DNA from: Abyssalbus ytuae
Lineage (GTDB): Bacteria; Bacteroidota; Bacteroidia; Flavobacteriales; Flavobacteriaceae
NCBI RefSeq assembly: GCF_022807975.1
Contig: NZ_CP094358.1
Coordinates: 1,178,001 to 1,242,000, forward strand
Direction: 5' to 3'
Length of the DNA: 64,000 bases
The notes below the pieces were generated by a model, which worked only from the letters and a program-made list of their open reading frames with translations, was not told the DNA's origin and ran no database searches. Shown piece after piece: positions 10,384 through 20,109 of this stretch (its first letter is position 1; the number at the start of each line of letters is the position of its first letter). A program made the translations under genes and the position numbers.

Positions 10384-11085
10384 TTAAATTTCGAAATTGT
10401 ATCCTGAAAGCAATAATTTTTGATAATTTTTATAGTCAAACTTATATAAATAAGCTCCTCTTTTTGATGAAACTTTATCTTTTTCCTCCAGTTTTTTTAA
10501 AACTTTTAATGAAAGCACCTTCTTTCTAAAGTTTCTCGAATCCATTTCCCGCTGATATATAGCTTCATAAAGGCTTTGCAACTGTGGTATGGTAAACTTT
10601 TGAGGCAGCAACTCAAAACCAATCGGTTGGTGGCGTGCTTTATTTTCCAGTTCTTTTAAAGCATCTTTCACCATTTCATCATGATCCATCACCAATTGGG
10701 GTGCATCCTGAATCCTATACCAGAAAGCTCCATGTTTTTCCACAAGCTTTTTATCATAATCATCAATGCGTATTAATGCGTATTGTGCAATAGAAATACA
10801 CCTGTAACCCTTATCCCTGTCAGCTTTACCATAGGCCTTTAACTGTTTAAAAAAAACATTGTCAAGCCCGGTAATTTCCTTTAAAACCCTTCGTGCAGCC
10901 TCATCAACATCTTCCTCCAGTTCTACAAAACTTCCTATAAGAGACCATTCTCCCTTATTAGGCTCAACCCTTCTTTTAAATATTAAAAGCTTAAGCTCTC
11001 CTTCATCAAAACCAAATACAATACAATCTGTTGCAACATACATTTTATCTTTAGTAGAATAATAATCTATAACTTGTTTGTCCAT
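10384..11085 (-). CDS. Nudix-related sugar-responsive transcriptional regulator (NrtR family)
   Basis: The 233-residue protein has an N-terminal Nudix fold (about residues 15-150) and a C-terminal winged-helix region (about 155-233, FELLPQKFTIPQLQSLYEAI..RNFRKKVL), the NrtR arrangement. The Nudix box is degenerate: GSFVELEEDVDEAARRVLKEITGL keeps the scaffold in part, but two metal-binding Glu of REUxEE are Arg and Lys, so it is probably a sensor and not a hydrolase. Relatives in Bacteroidota regulate sugar catabolism, for example arabinose in Bacteroides. It is transcribed divergently from galK-galT with a 23-bp palindrome between, so control by galactose or a galactose derivative is the likely role. 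Confidence 0.85.
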   Translation of the reverse strand: MDKQVIDYYSTKDKMYVATDCIVFGFDEGELKLLIFKRRVEPNKGEWSLIGSFVELEEDVDEAARRVLKEITGLDNVFFKQLKAYGKADRDKGYRCISIAQYALIRIDDYDKKLVEKHGAFWYRIQDAPQLVMDHDEMVKDALKELENKARHQPIGFELLPQKFTIPQLQSLYEAIYQREMDSRNFRKKVLSLKVLKKLEEKDKVSSKRGAYLYKFDYKNYQKLLLSGYNFEI

Positions 11086-11134
11086 GATTTTGAATTATAA
11101 AAAACAAATAAAATAATTTATAAGATAAAAAACA

Positions 11135-11157
11135 ATAAACGTATAAAATACATTTAT
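11135..11157. promoter_or_regulatory. Putative operator of the Nudix-type regulator (galK copy)
   Basis: ATAAACGTA-N5-TACATTTAT, the same arms as at 10268-10290, lies between the divergent regulator gene and galK. It abuts the galK -7 box, so bound repressor would cover the promoter. Confidence 0.8.
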
Positions 11158-11165
11158 TATATTTG
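11158..11165 (+). promoter_or_regulatory. Putative galK -7 box
   Basis: TATATTTG fits the Bacteroidota -7 consensus TAnnTTTG and is 27 bases before the galK TTG start. It directly follows the operator. No clear -33 TTG is present. Confidence 0.55.
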
Positions 11166-11192
11166 AAGAATTAAATCCAAATTTTATCTGCA

Positions 11193-12365
11193 TTGAAAAA
11201 TTCAAGAATTAACGAAAAAGAAATTCAATATCTGTTTAACGTATCGGAAAGCGACGTTATTGTTGAATCACCCGGAAGAATAAATCTCATCGGGGAACAT
11301 ATAGATTATAACGGAGGATTTGTACTCCCGGCTGCCATTGATAAAAAAATTACCTTTTTCTTTAAAAAAAATGACTCCGATTCCGTCTGTAACATTCAAT
11401 CCGTAAATTATAATTCAGCATTTCAGTTAAACCTGAATAGCTTGAACAAAAGTGAAAATTCATGGGAAAATTACATTTTAGGTGTTTTATTTGGAATATC
11501 ACAATTAAAACCTAACCATCTAAAAGGATTTGACTGTATCATTCAAAGCGAATTACCAATAGGTTCGGGAATAAGTTCATCGGCTGCACTGGAATGTGGA
11601 ATGGCTAAGGGAATCAGCAACCTTTTTAATCTGCAGCTTACCGATATAGAAATTATTAAACTTTCCCGGGATGCCGAACATTCTTTTGTAGGCACCAAAT
11701 GCGGTATTATGGATCAGTTTGCAGTAACCAAAGGAGTTGAAAATAATTTTATATTACTCGATTGCGACACTTTGGAATATGACTTAATTGAAACAGACCT
11801 CGAACCGTATACTATTTTATTGCTAAACACCAATGTATCCCACAACCTCGCAACAAGTTCGTATAACAAAAGACGTGAAGAGTGTGATACAGCATTATCA
11901 ATTATTAAATCAAAAATAAATTCCGCCATCAACACCCTGGTTGAAATAACGGAAGAGGAACTATTACAAAACAAACATCTGTTCCCTGAGAAAATATTTA
12001 ACAGGGCTTTATATGTGACACAGGAAAACCAAAGAGTTTTAAAAGCAGTAAAAGCCCTCAAAAACAACTCTATACAAGAAATTGGCTCTCTACTTTATCA
12101 ATCCCATGAAGGCTTACAAAATTTGTATGAAGTAAGTTGTGAACAATTGGACTTTATGGTAGAATTCTCAAAAAAATTTGATTTTGTGAAAGGTTCCAGG
12201 ATGATGGGTGGCGGTTTTGGCGGCTGTACCATTAACCTTATACATAAAGATAAAACCGAAGAATATATAGGAGAAATATCCGAAGCATATAAAAATAAAT
12301 TTTCCATATCACTAACTCCCATTCATGTATCAGTAAGCGAAGGGGTTTCAATAAAAAAAATATGA
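11193..12365 (+). CDS. galK: Galactokinase
   Basis: The product phosphorylates galactose to galactose 1-phosphate, the first step of the Leloir pathway, in the cytoplasm. The 390-residue protein shows the galactokinase signature GRINLIGEHIDYNGG (residues 29-43), the GHMP ATP-binding motif PIGSGISSSAA (about 122-132) and the C-terminal GSRMMGGGFGGC motif. Length is normal for GalK. The start is TTG: no in-frame ATG or GTG fits the conserved N-terminus. Its stop overlaps the galT start (ATGA), so the two are translationally coupled. A regulator operator and a -7 box lie just upstream. Confidence 0.95.
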   Translation: MKNSRINEKEIQYLFNVSESDVIVESPGRINLIGEHIDYNGGFVLPAAIDKKITFFFKKNDSDSVCNIQSVNYNSAFQLNLNSLNKSENSWENYILGVLFGISQLKPNHLKGFDCIIQSELPIGSGISSSAALECGMAKGISNLFNLQLTDIEIIKLSRDAEHSFVGTKCGIMDQFAVTKGVENNFILLDCDTLEYDLIETDLEPYTILLLNTNVSHNLATSSYNKRREECDTALSIIKSKINSAINTLVEITEEELLQNKHLFPEKIFNRALYVTQENQRVLKAVKALKNNSIQEIGSLLYQSHEGLQNLYEVSCEQLDFMVEFSKKFDFVKGSRMMGGGFGGCTINLIHKDKTEEYIGEISEAYKNKFSISLTPIHVSVSEGVSIKKI

Positions 12366-13408
12366 CGGACATAGAGACAATAAATAAAAACCCGCACAGG
12401 AGGTATAATATATTAACAGGTGAATGGGTACTGGTGTCACCCCACCGTACAAAAAGGCCCTGGCAGGGGAAAAAAGACAAAGTTCAGCAAACCAAATTAA
12501 ATGAATACGATGAAAATTGCTACCTCTGTCCCACAAACACAAGAGCTGGTGGCGAGGTAAACCCCGATTACAAGGGAACATACAGTTTTGTAAACGATTT
12601 TTCTGCTATCCTGCCAGATACTGTATACCAAAAATTTGAAGACGGTTTGCTTAAATCCGAAGCAGAAGCAGGAATTTGTAAAGTAATATGCTTTTCACCC
12701 AATCATTCCCTAACCTTACCCCTTATGTCGGTAAATGAAATTACCGATGTGGTAAAGCTTTGGAAAAAAGAATATACCGAACTGGGAGCGAAAGAGCAAA
12801 TTAACTACGTTCAGATTTTCGAAAACAAAGGAGCTATTATGGGATGCAGCAATCCCCACCCACATGGCCAGATATGGTCACACCATTCTATCCCGGTTGA
12901 AGTACAGAAAAAAACAAAGCAACAAAAAGAGTACTGGGAAAAAAATAAAAAAAGCCTTTTACAGGACTACCTTAAACAGGAGCTCATCAAAGATGAACGC
13001 ATATTGCTTAAAAACAAGCATTTTGTAGCCTTAGTACCTTTTTGGGCAGTTTGGCCGTACGAAACCATGATTATACCGGTTAATCACTATCAAAATATCA
13101 GTCAGCTCAATGAAGAAGAAGAAACGGCCTTTGCCGAAATTATAAAAAAGCTTACCACCAAATACGATAATCTTTTTGAAGTGTCCTTTCCTTATTCGGC
13201 TGGAATACACCAAAGCCCCACCGATGGAAATAAACACGAAGAATGGCATTTCCACATGTCCTTTTACCCACCTTTATTAAGGTCGGCAGAGATTAAAAAA
13301 TTTATGGTAGGTTATGAAATGTTTGCAACACCACAACGGGATATCACCCCCGAACTGGCAGCAAAAACACTAATGCAATTGCCAGAACAACACTACAGCA
13401 ACCAATAA
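12362..13408 (+). CDS. galT: UDP-glucose--hexose-1-phosphate uridylyltransferase
   Basis: The enzyme exchanges UMP between UDP-glucose and galactose 1-phosphate. The 348-residue protein has the zinc-site Cys pair CYLC (C53, C56) and the active-site motif NPHPHGQIW (about 163-171), whose HPH carries the uridylyl group, plus a C-terminal domain with HEEWHFHMSFYPP. Length is typical of class I GalT. It overlaps galK by four bases and is followed 31 bases later by the glycoside hydrolase gene, forming a galK-galT-hydrolase operon. Confidence 0.95.
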   Translation: MTDIETINKNPHRRYNILTGEWVLVSPHRTKRPWQGKKDKVQQTKLNEYDENCYLCPTNTRAGGEVNPDYKGTYSFVNDFSAILPDTVYQKFEDGLLKSEAEAGICKVICFSPNHSLTLPLMSVNEITDVVKLWKKEYTELGAKEQINYVQIFENKGAIMGCSNPHPHGQIWSHHSIPVEVQKKTKQQKEYWEKNKKSLLQDYLKQELIKDERILLKNKHFVALVPFWAVWPYETMIIPVNHYQNISQLNEEEETAFAEIIKKLTTKYDNLFEVSFPYSAGIHQSPTDGNKHEEWHFHMSFYPPLLRSAEIKKFMVGYEMFATPQRDITPELAAKTLMQLPEQHYSNQ

Positions 13409-13439
13409 TCATTTAATAACCATCTCAATTAAAAGTATA

Positions 13440-16070
13440 ATGTCGTATCCCAAAAAAATTTCAGCCGTAAAATTTTATTATCAACCTGGTATTATAAACA
13501 GGTTACATTTGTTATTACTGTTTATTTTCTTCATCCAAGGATTAAATGCACAGTCTGTAAAAAATGATGTTTATGTAGATGATAAAGGAGTAATGAAATG
13601 GGGAAAAAGCAACACCGAAGTACAGGGATTCGGCGTAAATTATACCGTTCCGTTTGCACATGCCTACCGTTCGGCAAAACGTATGGGGATAGACCCTGAA
13701 CAAGCAATTGATGATGATGTTTATCACTTTTCCCGCCTGGGATTCGACCTGTACCGTGTTCATGTTTGGGATACCGAAATAAGTGATACACTGGGAAACT
13801 TATTGGACAATGAACATTTAAAAACATTTGATTACCTGCTTAAAAAACTTAAAGACCGGGGGATTAATTACGTTATAACCCCCATTGCATTTTGGGGAAA
13901 TGGCTGGCCTGAGCCAAACGAAGAAACTCCCGGTTTTTCACATAAATACGGAAAAGGAGATTGCTTAACCAATCCTGATGCCATTAAAGCCCAGGAAAAT
14001 TACCTCTCCCAGTTCCTCAATCATGTTAACCCTTATACCCAAGTTGCCTATAAAGATGAACCCAACTTAATTGCCTTCGAAATAAGTAATGAACCTCATC
14101 ATGATGGCAGCCCCAGGGAAGTAACGGCATATATAAACAAGATGGTGACATCCATGAGAAAAACAGGATGTAAAAAACCGATTTTTTATAACGTAAGCCA
14201 TAGCATTCATTTAGCCGAAGCATATTTTGATGCTGGCATTCAGGGAGGAACTTTTCAATGGTATCCCACAGGTTTGGGATATCAAAGGGAGTTAAGCGGT
14301 AACTTACTGCCCAACGTAAACGATTATCACATACCCTTTGAAAAAGTTATTAAAGAAAATAAAGGAGCAAAACTGGTTTACGAGTTTGATGCTGCCGATG
14401 TGGGAAAATCGTACATATACCCTGCCATGGTAAGAAGCTTCAGGCAAGCCGGAATACAAATAGCCACACACTTTGCCTACGACCCCACTTACCTGGCGTA
14501 TGCAAATACCGAATATAATACTCATTATATGAATTTGGCTTATACACCACAAAAAGCCCTCAGTCTTATGATATGCTCCGAGGTTTTTCATAACATTCCC
14601 ATGTATAAAAACTATGGAAAATATCCTGAAAATACCTCTTTTGAAAATTTCAGGGTAAATTATGAAAATGAGCTGGCCGAACTAAACAGTGAAGAAAAAT
14701 TTATTTATACCAACCATACCTCCACCGCCCCTGCTAATTTAAAAAAACTAAAGCTTATAGCCGGTTTCGGCAACTCTCCAATAGTAGAATACAATGGAAA
14801 GGGAGCTTATTTCCTCGACAAAATTGATAAAGGTATATGGCGGCTGGAAGTAATGCCCGATGCCATTTGGGTAGACAATCCGTTTGGAAGAAACAGCCCG
14901 AGAAAAACAGTAGCAGTTATAAAACGGAAAGAATGGAGCATGAAAATTAATTTAAAAGAACTGGGAAATGACTTTCAGGTCGAAGCTGTAAACGAGGGAA
15001 ATAATTACAAAACAAATGTAACGGACAATTCTTTTACCATTCAACCCGGAACTTATATTCTAAAGAAAAAAGGAATTTCAAAAAAGGTAGATCATAATGA
15101 TAAATTAAGAAATTTTACCATCAGTGAATTTGCAGCCCCCGCAACTACCGTAAACAAAACCTATTTAAACCATACTCCGCCGGCCGGAGTGGCTGAAGGA
15201 AATGAAATTACACTCTCTGCCCAAATTGTAGGTCAGGAAGAACCTGCTTCGGTAGAAGTGTTAGTATTTAAAGGCTACAGACCGGAAACTATTAAAATGG
15301 AAAGATATGACGGCTACAACTATTCTGCAGTGATACCCGCAGAGATGGTAAAAAAAGGATTTCTTAATTATTATCTTCTGGTTAATACCAAAGACGAAAA
15401 GAGCATTACCTATCCGGCAGGTGAAAAAGGAAAACCGGGCGACTGGGATTTTTACAACAACAAACCCTACAGCATAAGAGTAGTTAATAAAGAAAATCCT
15501 GTGTACCTGTTTAATGCGGCAGATGATTCTCAACTTTTGATAAAAGAATGGATGAATACCCTGAAACTGGTACCTACCGACAATATAAATGAAGCTGAAT
15601 ACCAGGTAAATGTTGAGGACTTACTAAGGAAGCAAGTAAAAACAAAAGAAGGAAAAGATATTTACCGTTATACTTTCAAACATTTTGTAACCGATAAAAT
15701 TGCCAGCAGAAAAAGTGACCTCTCTTCCAAAGAAAACATTGTACTTAAAGCACGCTCTTTAAATGGAAAGCCCTGCAAACTGGAAGTTGCCTTTGTTATG
15801 AACGACGGAAACGCCTACGGTGGCATCATAGACATAGGTACAGGGCTTAAAGAATATAAATTGCCAATAAAAGAGTTAAAAAGCACAAAAACAGTAACCT
15901 TACCACGGCCCTATCCCGGATTTTTACCTTATTACCTGGATCATAAGCTGAATTCTCCTTTTGATATTCAAAAAGTTGAAAGCGTTCAATTTTCTATCGG
16001 ACCCGGTATTCCGGAAAGTGAAATTAAGGATACACACGGAGTTGCCATAGTAAATGTAAGTTTGCAATAA
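13440..16070 (+). CDS. Secreted clan-A (GH5-like) glycoside hydrolase
   Basis: An 876-residue exported protein (signal peptide to about residue 38, LNAQS). The first ~400 residues form a TIM-barrel of the clan GH-A kind: the acid/base Glu is in EISNEPHH (E218) and the likely nucleophile in KLVYEFDAAD (E315). The remaining ~450 residues are beta-rich accessory modules of unknown role. Which glycan it cuts is not evident; its place after galK-galT and near susCDE suggests a galactoside-containing substrate. No lipoprotein Cys and no T9SS C-terminal domain were seen, so it is probably periplasmic or secreted. Family assignment beyond clan A is tentative. Confidence 0.75.
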   Translation: MSYPKKISAVKFYYQPGIINRLHLLLLFIFFIQGLNAQSVKNDVYVDDKGVMKWGKSNTEVQGFGVNYTVPFAHAYRSAKRMGIDPEQAIDDDVYHFSRLGFDLYRVHVWDTEISDTLGNLLDNEHLKTFDYLLKKLKDRGINYVITPIAFWGNGWPEPNEETPGFSHKYGKGDCLTNPDAIKAQENYLSQFLNHVNPYTQVAYKDEPNLIAFEISNEPHHDGSPREVTAYINKMVTSMRKTGCKKPIFYNVSHSIHLAEAYFDAGIQGGTFQWYPTGLGYQRELSGNLLPNVNDYHIPFEKVIKENKGAKLVYEFDAADVGKSYIYPAMVRSFRQAGIQIATHFAYDPTYLAYANTEYNTHYMNLAYTPQKALSLMICSEVFHNIPMYKNYGKYPENTSFENFRVNYENELAELNSEEKFIYTNHTSTAPANLKKLKLIAGFGNSPIVEYNGKGAYFLDKIDKGIWRLEVMPDAIWVDNPFGRNSPRKTVAVIKRKEWSMKINLKELGNDFQVEAVNEGNNYKTNVTDNSFTIQPGTYILKKKGISKKVDHNDKLRNFTISEFAAPATTVNKTYLNHTPPAGVAEGNEITLSAQIVGQEEPASVEVLVFKGYRPETIKMERYDGYNYSAVIPAEMVKKGFLNYYLLVNTKDEKSITYPAGEKGKPGDWDFYNNKPYSIRVVNKENPVYLFNAADDSQLLIKEWMNTLKLVPTDNINEAEYQVNVEDLLRKQVKTKEGKDIYRYTFKHFVTDKIASRKSDLSSKENIVLKARSLNGKPCKLEVAFVMNDGNAYGGIIDIGTGLKEYKLPIKELKSTKTVTLPRPYPGFLPYYLDHKLNSPFDIQKVESVQFSIGPGIPESEIKDTHGVAIVNVSLQ

Positions 16071-16079
16071 TATAACTTA

Positions 16080-19016
16080 TTAATTTGTTTTGTTCACACG
16101 ATAGGTAATACGCCTGTTGGTAATTACGGTTCTTACCCTTACCAACAGTAAAGCAGCATCCGAGGTAAGTGAATCGCATTTATAAGCCGAATTTGATACA
16201 ATTACCCTGTATTGATATTCATGCATGCCCAGGTTAGCCTCATTTATACTTAACGTACCGGTATTGGTATTGGCATAAACAGCATCATCGGTAATGTTTA
16301 CAAAGGTTACGCCACTATCTACACTTACCTGCCACTGAAAAGTATCGGCATTGGTAGTGTTTACCGTAAAATCGCGGTTACCTCCGTCAAAAGCTATTGA
16401 GTTTTGGGGCGGGGTGTTTATTACCGATGAAATTCCCACCTCCAAAAAGTCATAAATTCCGTTGGCATCACCATCAGCAGGTTCGGTGTAACCGTCGGTC
16501 ACATTGGTTCCCGTTACTTTTCCGTTTGCATCCGATAGTGTGGGTCCCTCCCCTAATATTCCATCATTATCAGGATCGGTAAATCCGGCTTCAATTACAT
16601 CATAACAACCATCTCCGTCAGAATCCAGGTCAAGATGATTTGGAATGCCGTCGTTATCAGTATCTACAAACAAAGGGATATCACAAAAATCACTAAAACG
16701 GATACTTTGATTATTTGCAAATCCTCCGGTAGAAGCCGTATAACCAAAATGTACATAACCTGCTCCGCCAAAATAGTTGTTAATAATATCGCCTGTATAG
16801 CTTCCTGCAAAACTCCCGTTTACGGTATATGACAAGGTTTGCGTTGAAGCATTCCATGACACACTCACAAGGTGCCAGTTACCGTCTTCCAGGTTTCCAA
16901 AGTTTATTGCCGGTGATAAATTACCTGCCACCTGGTTATCAGAATCCCATATAGAAGTATGGTCATTAGGTATATCATTTAATCCTGCGCCATTATCCCA
17001 CGTATCAATTTCCAGCACTACTCCGTTTACAATACCTCCTGCACCCATCCCTTGTCCGTTGGCTCCTACGGCAACGGCTCCGGCAGGGTCATTATGAAAA
17101 ACTATCGCAATACCATCAGCCCCATTGCCATCGTTTATACCAAGGTTGGCTTCAAATGAAAAACTGAAATCATTGTAAAAGCTTACCTTATCCACCGAGA
17201 ATACCTGCCCGGACTGACTGGTTAAATTGGGAGTTAAAAGTACTTCCTGGGGTGCCACCTGAGCGGCATTTCCGTTAATAGCAAAAACATCCTGAAATTC
17301 CGAAGTTCTTAAATTATTATCATCACAATCTTCTATTCCGTCATTATCATCATCAAGGTCGGTTTTGTCATCTATACCATCCCCATCCGTATCAGTTAAA
17401 CAGGCACTGTTATCGTTACTGTCTGTAACCGCAGCTGTAGTAGCCTGCCCTCCTGAAGTAACCGTCGGAACCCCGTTTGCATCAACCCCTCCCAAAAGTT
17501 CTCCGTTACCATTTACATCAGAGAGTACGAATGAACCCGCAGCTTCAATAGCATCATAACAACCATCACCATCGGCATCAGTATCCCTGAAATTCTGTAA
17601 CCCGTCATTATCAATATCGCAATTAGCATAATAATTAAAGTATACATCATCAATACGTACCCTGTTTTGCGGATCGGTATTTTGCTCATCGTACATATAG
17701 ATCCTAACGTAATATGCAGTATTGGCCGATAACATATAATCAAGACTGTTCTGTATAAAAACATATCCGTTGGGCGCCTGCATATTTCCTACCTGAATAT
17801 CGAGTAAAAGCACATCGGCCGCACTAAAATCGGTAGCGTTAGTAGATATTTCCACGGCAAGTTTATAATTGCCCATATTGTATTCTATATGTGAAGCATC
17901 TGCTGTAAAATACCCAAAATTCATTTCGTACAAAAACAACCTGGCAGAAGGGGTAAATGATACCTGCACATAATCGCTATTATTTTTTGCTCCTGTAAAA
18001 GAAGGCTGGTCGGCCCCGCCAAACACATAGGTATAGGCGTAATCGGGGTTTTCAAAAATTCCGGGGCCAAAACTTAAATCATTGGCATTTGTAAAATATG
18101 TGGCTGCGCCGGCCCCATAGGTAACTGCCTGGCTTTGCCCCCCGGCATCATTATGGTTCCATTGTAAATCAATCTGGGTACAGCCTTCATCCGTATCCAG
18201 AATACCGTCATTATCATCATCAAGGTCCAAGTCGTTATCCAGGCCATCTCCGTCGGTATCAACCGGTAATTGGCCTACGGGACAGCTAATGGTTTGCTCC
18301 GCACCCGAACAGGGAGTTAATTGTTCCAGCAATATATCATCTACATAATAATCGTTACCCGAATTATTACTTAAATCATTTCGTATAGCCACATCCACAT
18401 CGGTACTTGCGCAACCTGCCGGAATAGTAAATTCCAGGGAGTACTGCACCCACTGGTCTTCATTACGTATAGTACCGGAGCCTACCGACCCGAGTACTGT
18501 TCCGTTAGAAACATCCCGGGCTTCCAGCGTTATTTGCGCATTTTTATTTACCAGGTATACCCAGGCCGAAAAACGGTAACAGGTATTGGGTTGTAAACTT
18601 ACCGACCGCACATAAAAATCATTAAGTGTAGTCCCTGCATTCACTACCATTACGGCCCCATTGGTATCACCCGGAGTATGATCATCGGTAGGTGGATTGT
18701 TTGCGCTGCCCCCTGTATTGCCTGCAGGTTCGGGGCCTGTCCAGAACCAGTAATAAGGCACCGGATAATCATCCCTTATATGATTGGGGTCTATAACGGC
18801 ATAATGATTATTTTCTATGGCTCTTTCCTGGGTGGAAGCAGCAGGGTCGGGATCACCAAAAATAAATGAACCGCCCGGCATGTAGGGGGATGTTTGCCGG
18901 ACGGTAGTCTCTCCAAAATCTTCTGAGAATATTACCTGGGAATTAAGAATGTTAGTATGTAGCATAACCGCTACAAACATTAAAAATGCCAATATTTTAA
19001 ACAGGTTCCTTTTCAT
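16080..19016 (-). CDS. Large secreted lectin / thrombospondin-type-3 repeat protein
   Basis: A 978-residue exported protein (signal peptide about 1-26). After a carbohydrate-binding-like jelly roll (about 27-235, ending YYVDDILLEQL) it has calcium-binding type-3 repeats (DTDGDGLDNDLDLDDDNDG, about 252-272, again near 480, 550 and 795), a second beta-sandwich, and a legume-lectin-like domain (about 570-790, with GADGIAIVFHNDP and VVLEIDTWDN). The C-terminus has an Ig-like domain and ends VITNRRITYRVNKTN. It faces the hydrolase gene tail to tail with 9 bases between. It is probably a surface adhesin or glycan-binding protein; I did not recognise a standard T9SS sorting domain. Confidence 0.7.
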   Translation of the reverse strand: MKRNLFKILAFLMFVAVMLHTNILNSQVIFSEDFGETTVRQTSPYMPGGSFIFGDPDPAASTQERAIENNHYAVIDPNHIRDDYPVPYYWFWTGPEPAGNTGGSANNPPTDDHTPGDTNGAVMVVNAGTTLNDFYVRSVSLQPNTCYRFSAWVYLVNKNAQITLEARDVSNGTVLGSVGSGTIRNEDQWVQYSLEFTIPAGCASTDVDVAIRNDLSNNSGNDYYVDDILLEQLTPCSGAEQTISCPVGQLPVDTDGDGLDNDLDLDDDNDGILDTDEGCTQIDLQWNHNDAGGQSQAVTYGAGAATYFTNANDLSFGPGIFENPDYAYTYVFGGADQPSFTGAKNNSDYVQVSFTPSARLFLYEMNFGYFTADASHIEYNMGNYKLAVEISTNATDFSAADVLLLDIQVGNMQAPNGYVFIQNSLDYMLSANTAYYVRIYMYDEQNTDPQNRVRIDDVYFNYYANCDIDNDGLQNFRDTDADGDGCYDAIEAAGSFVLSDVNGNGELLGGVDANGVPTVTSGGQATTAAVTDSNDNSACLTDTDGDGIDDKTDLDDDNDGIEDCDDNNLRTSEFQDVFAINGNAAQVAPQEVLLTPNLTSQSGQVFSVDKVSFYNDFSFSFEANLGINDGNGADGIAIVFHNDPAGAVAVGANGQGMGAGGIVNGVVLEIDTWDNGAGLNDIPNDHTSIWDSDNQVAGNLSPAINFGNLEDGNWHLVSVSWNASTQTLSYTVNGSFAGSYTGDIINNYFGGAGYVHFGYTASTGGFANNQSIRFSDFCDIPLFVDTDNDGIPNHLDLDSDGDGCYDVIEAGFTDPDNDGILGEGPTLSDANGKVTGTNVTDGYTEPADGDANGIYDFLEVGISSVINTPPQNSIAFDGGNRDFTVNTTNADTFQWQVSVDSGVTFVNITDDAVYANTNTGTLSINEANLGMHEYQYRVIVSNSAYKCDSLTSDAALLLVRVRTVITNRRITYRVNKTN

Positions 19017-19456
19017 AGCAAGGCTATTTATGCATGGGGCTGATTATTTATTACCGCTAAAATACTTTGCTATGCTTCCTTAATTTTGAAATTACGTTTA
19101 AGGCATTTATAAGTGTAGATGAAAGGTTATAATGTGTAGATGGATGAATTTCAGCACATTGTAAACATTGAAATTCTACCTGTAAAATAAGGTTTCTTAT
19201 GTTATTAACAAACAGAAAAAGTAAAATTTCAGTTCACGAATCATCAAATTTCAATTAACCATTAATGAATTAACCTGTCAACACAACTTCCTTCCATGGT
19301 TCTCCGCCTTTATAAGAAACACCACCCCAAAAGCCTCCCAAAGTAATATTTCCGGAGTTTTGAAAAAAACTTTATCCTCCCCTGACATGCCCTTGTCACT
19401 GGCCTGCTCTACTTTTACCCTCAACAGGTAAATTCATTAACAATTAAAAAAATATC
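19017..19456. other. Intergenic stretch, no gene seen
   Basis: These 440 bases separate the divergent lectin protein and a VOC gene. I found no credible ORF, RNA gene or long repeat. It must contain the two promoters. It also marks the left edge of the accessory region: from here to about 40 kb every gene except the transposase is on the plus strand. Confidence 0.5.
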
Positions 19457-19870
19457 ATGAATCTTCTTTCTATTAGAATTATTACAACAGATGTAGAAAA
19501 ACTGGTTGTATTTTACGAAAAAATAACCGGATTAACAGCAATCCGATATACTGAAGACTTTGCCGAGGTAAGAACAAAAACCGCAACATTGGCCATTGGC
19601 AGTACCAAAACTTTACAATTATTCGGGGGTGATGAGGTAGCAACTGCAGCCCGGAACCATAGCGCAATTATTGAATTCTTATCAAAAAGTGTGGATGATG
19701 ACTATGAGCGGTTGACAGAAATACTCCGCTCTTGCCTGGTGCAAGAACCCACCACCATGCCGTGGGGAAACAGGTCGCTGTTGCTGAGAGACCCTGATGG
19801 AAATCTGATCAATCTCTTTACTCCCGTCACCACCGAAGCCATCGGAAGATTTAAAAATAACCTTGAATAA
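19457..19870 (+). CDS. VOC (glyoxalase/dioxygenase superfamily) protein
   Basis: The 137-residue product is a single vicinal-oxygen-chelate domain: N-terminal beta strand with LLSIRIITTDVEKLVVFYEKITG and C-terminal RSLLLRDPDGNLINLFTPV. Members bind a metal and act as lyases, dioxygenases or resistance proteins; the substrate cannot be predicted. It is the first small plus-strand gene before the cassette-like array and may or may not belong to it: no clear start site was found, but a strong hairpin follows it. Confidence 0.8.
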   Translation: MNLLSIRIITTDVEKLVVFYEKITGLTAIRYTEDFAEVRTKTATLAIGSTKTLQLFGGDEVATAARNHSAIIEFLSKSVDDDYERLTEILRSCLVQEPTTMPWGNRSLLLRDPDGNLINLFTPVTTEAIGRFKNNLE

Positions 19871-19914
19871 GCATTCAATAAACTACCTCAACACCATATA
19901 TTAACAATTATAAC

Positions 19915-19954
19915 GTCCTGACGCACCGGGCCGGGAACCTCGGTGCCACAGGAC
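19915..19954. other. Strong GC-rich hairpin after the VOC gene
   Basis: GTCCTG-ac-GCACCG pairs with CGGTGC-ca-CAGGAC around a 12-base loop, a 12-bp stem with one symmetric internal loop in otherwise AT-rich DNA. It could be a terminator of the VOC gene (no U tract follows), an RNA element, or a decayed junction site of the array. Confidence 0.5.
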
Positions 19955-20010
19955 AAAACTGTCTTTACATTCTGAACGCTGCAAAAAACAAAGTCCTTAA
20001 AAATTATTTC

Positions 20011-20050
20011 GGTATATTAACAAGGATAAATATAAGCATATAAACAAGTT
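20011..20050 (+). repeat. Class 3 junction half-site before the Fic gene
   Basis: Forty bases here match 22948-22987 at 35 positions, and all five differences are transitions. Both copies end in AAGTT just before a new gene unit. The left arm found in the second copy is not present here, so this site looks decayed. Confidence 0.6.
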
Positions 20051-20109
20051 ATAGTAGATTAAGCTAAACATAGCGGGCGAAAACAGACTGACCATCCAAA
20101 ATCGGAAAT

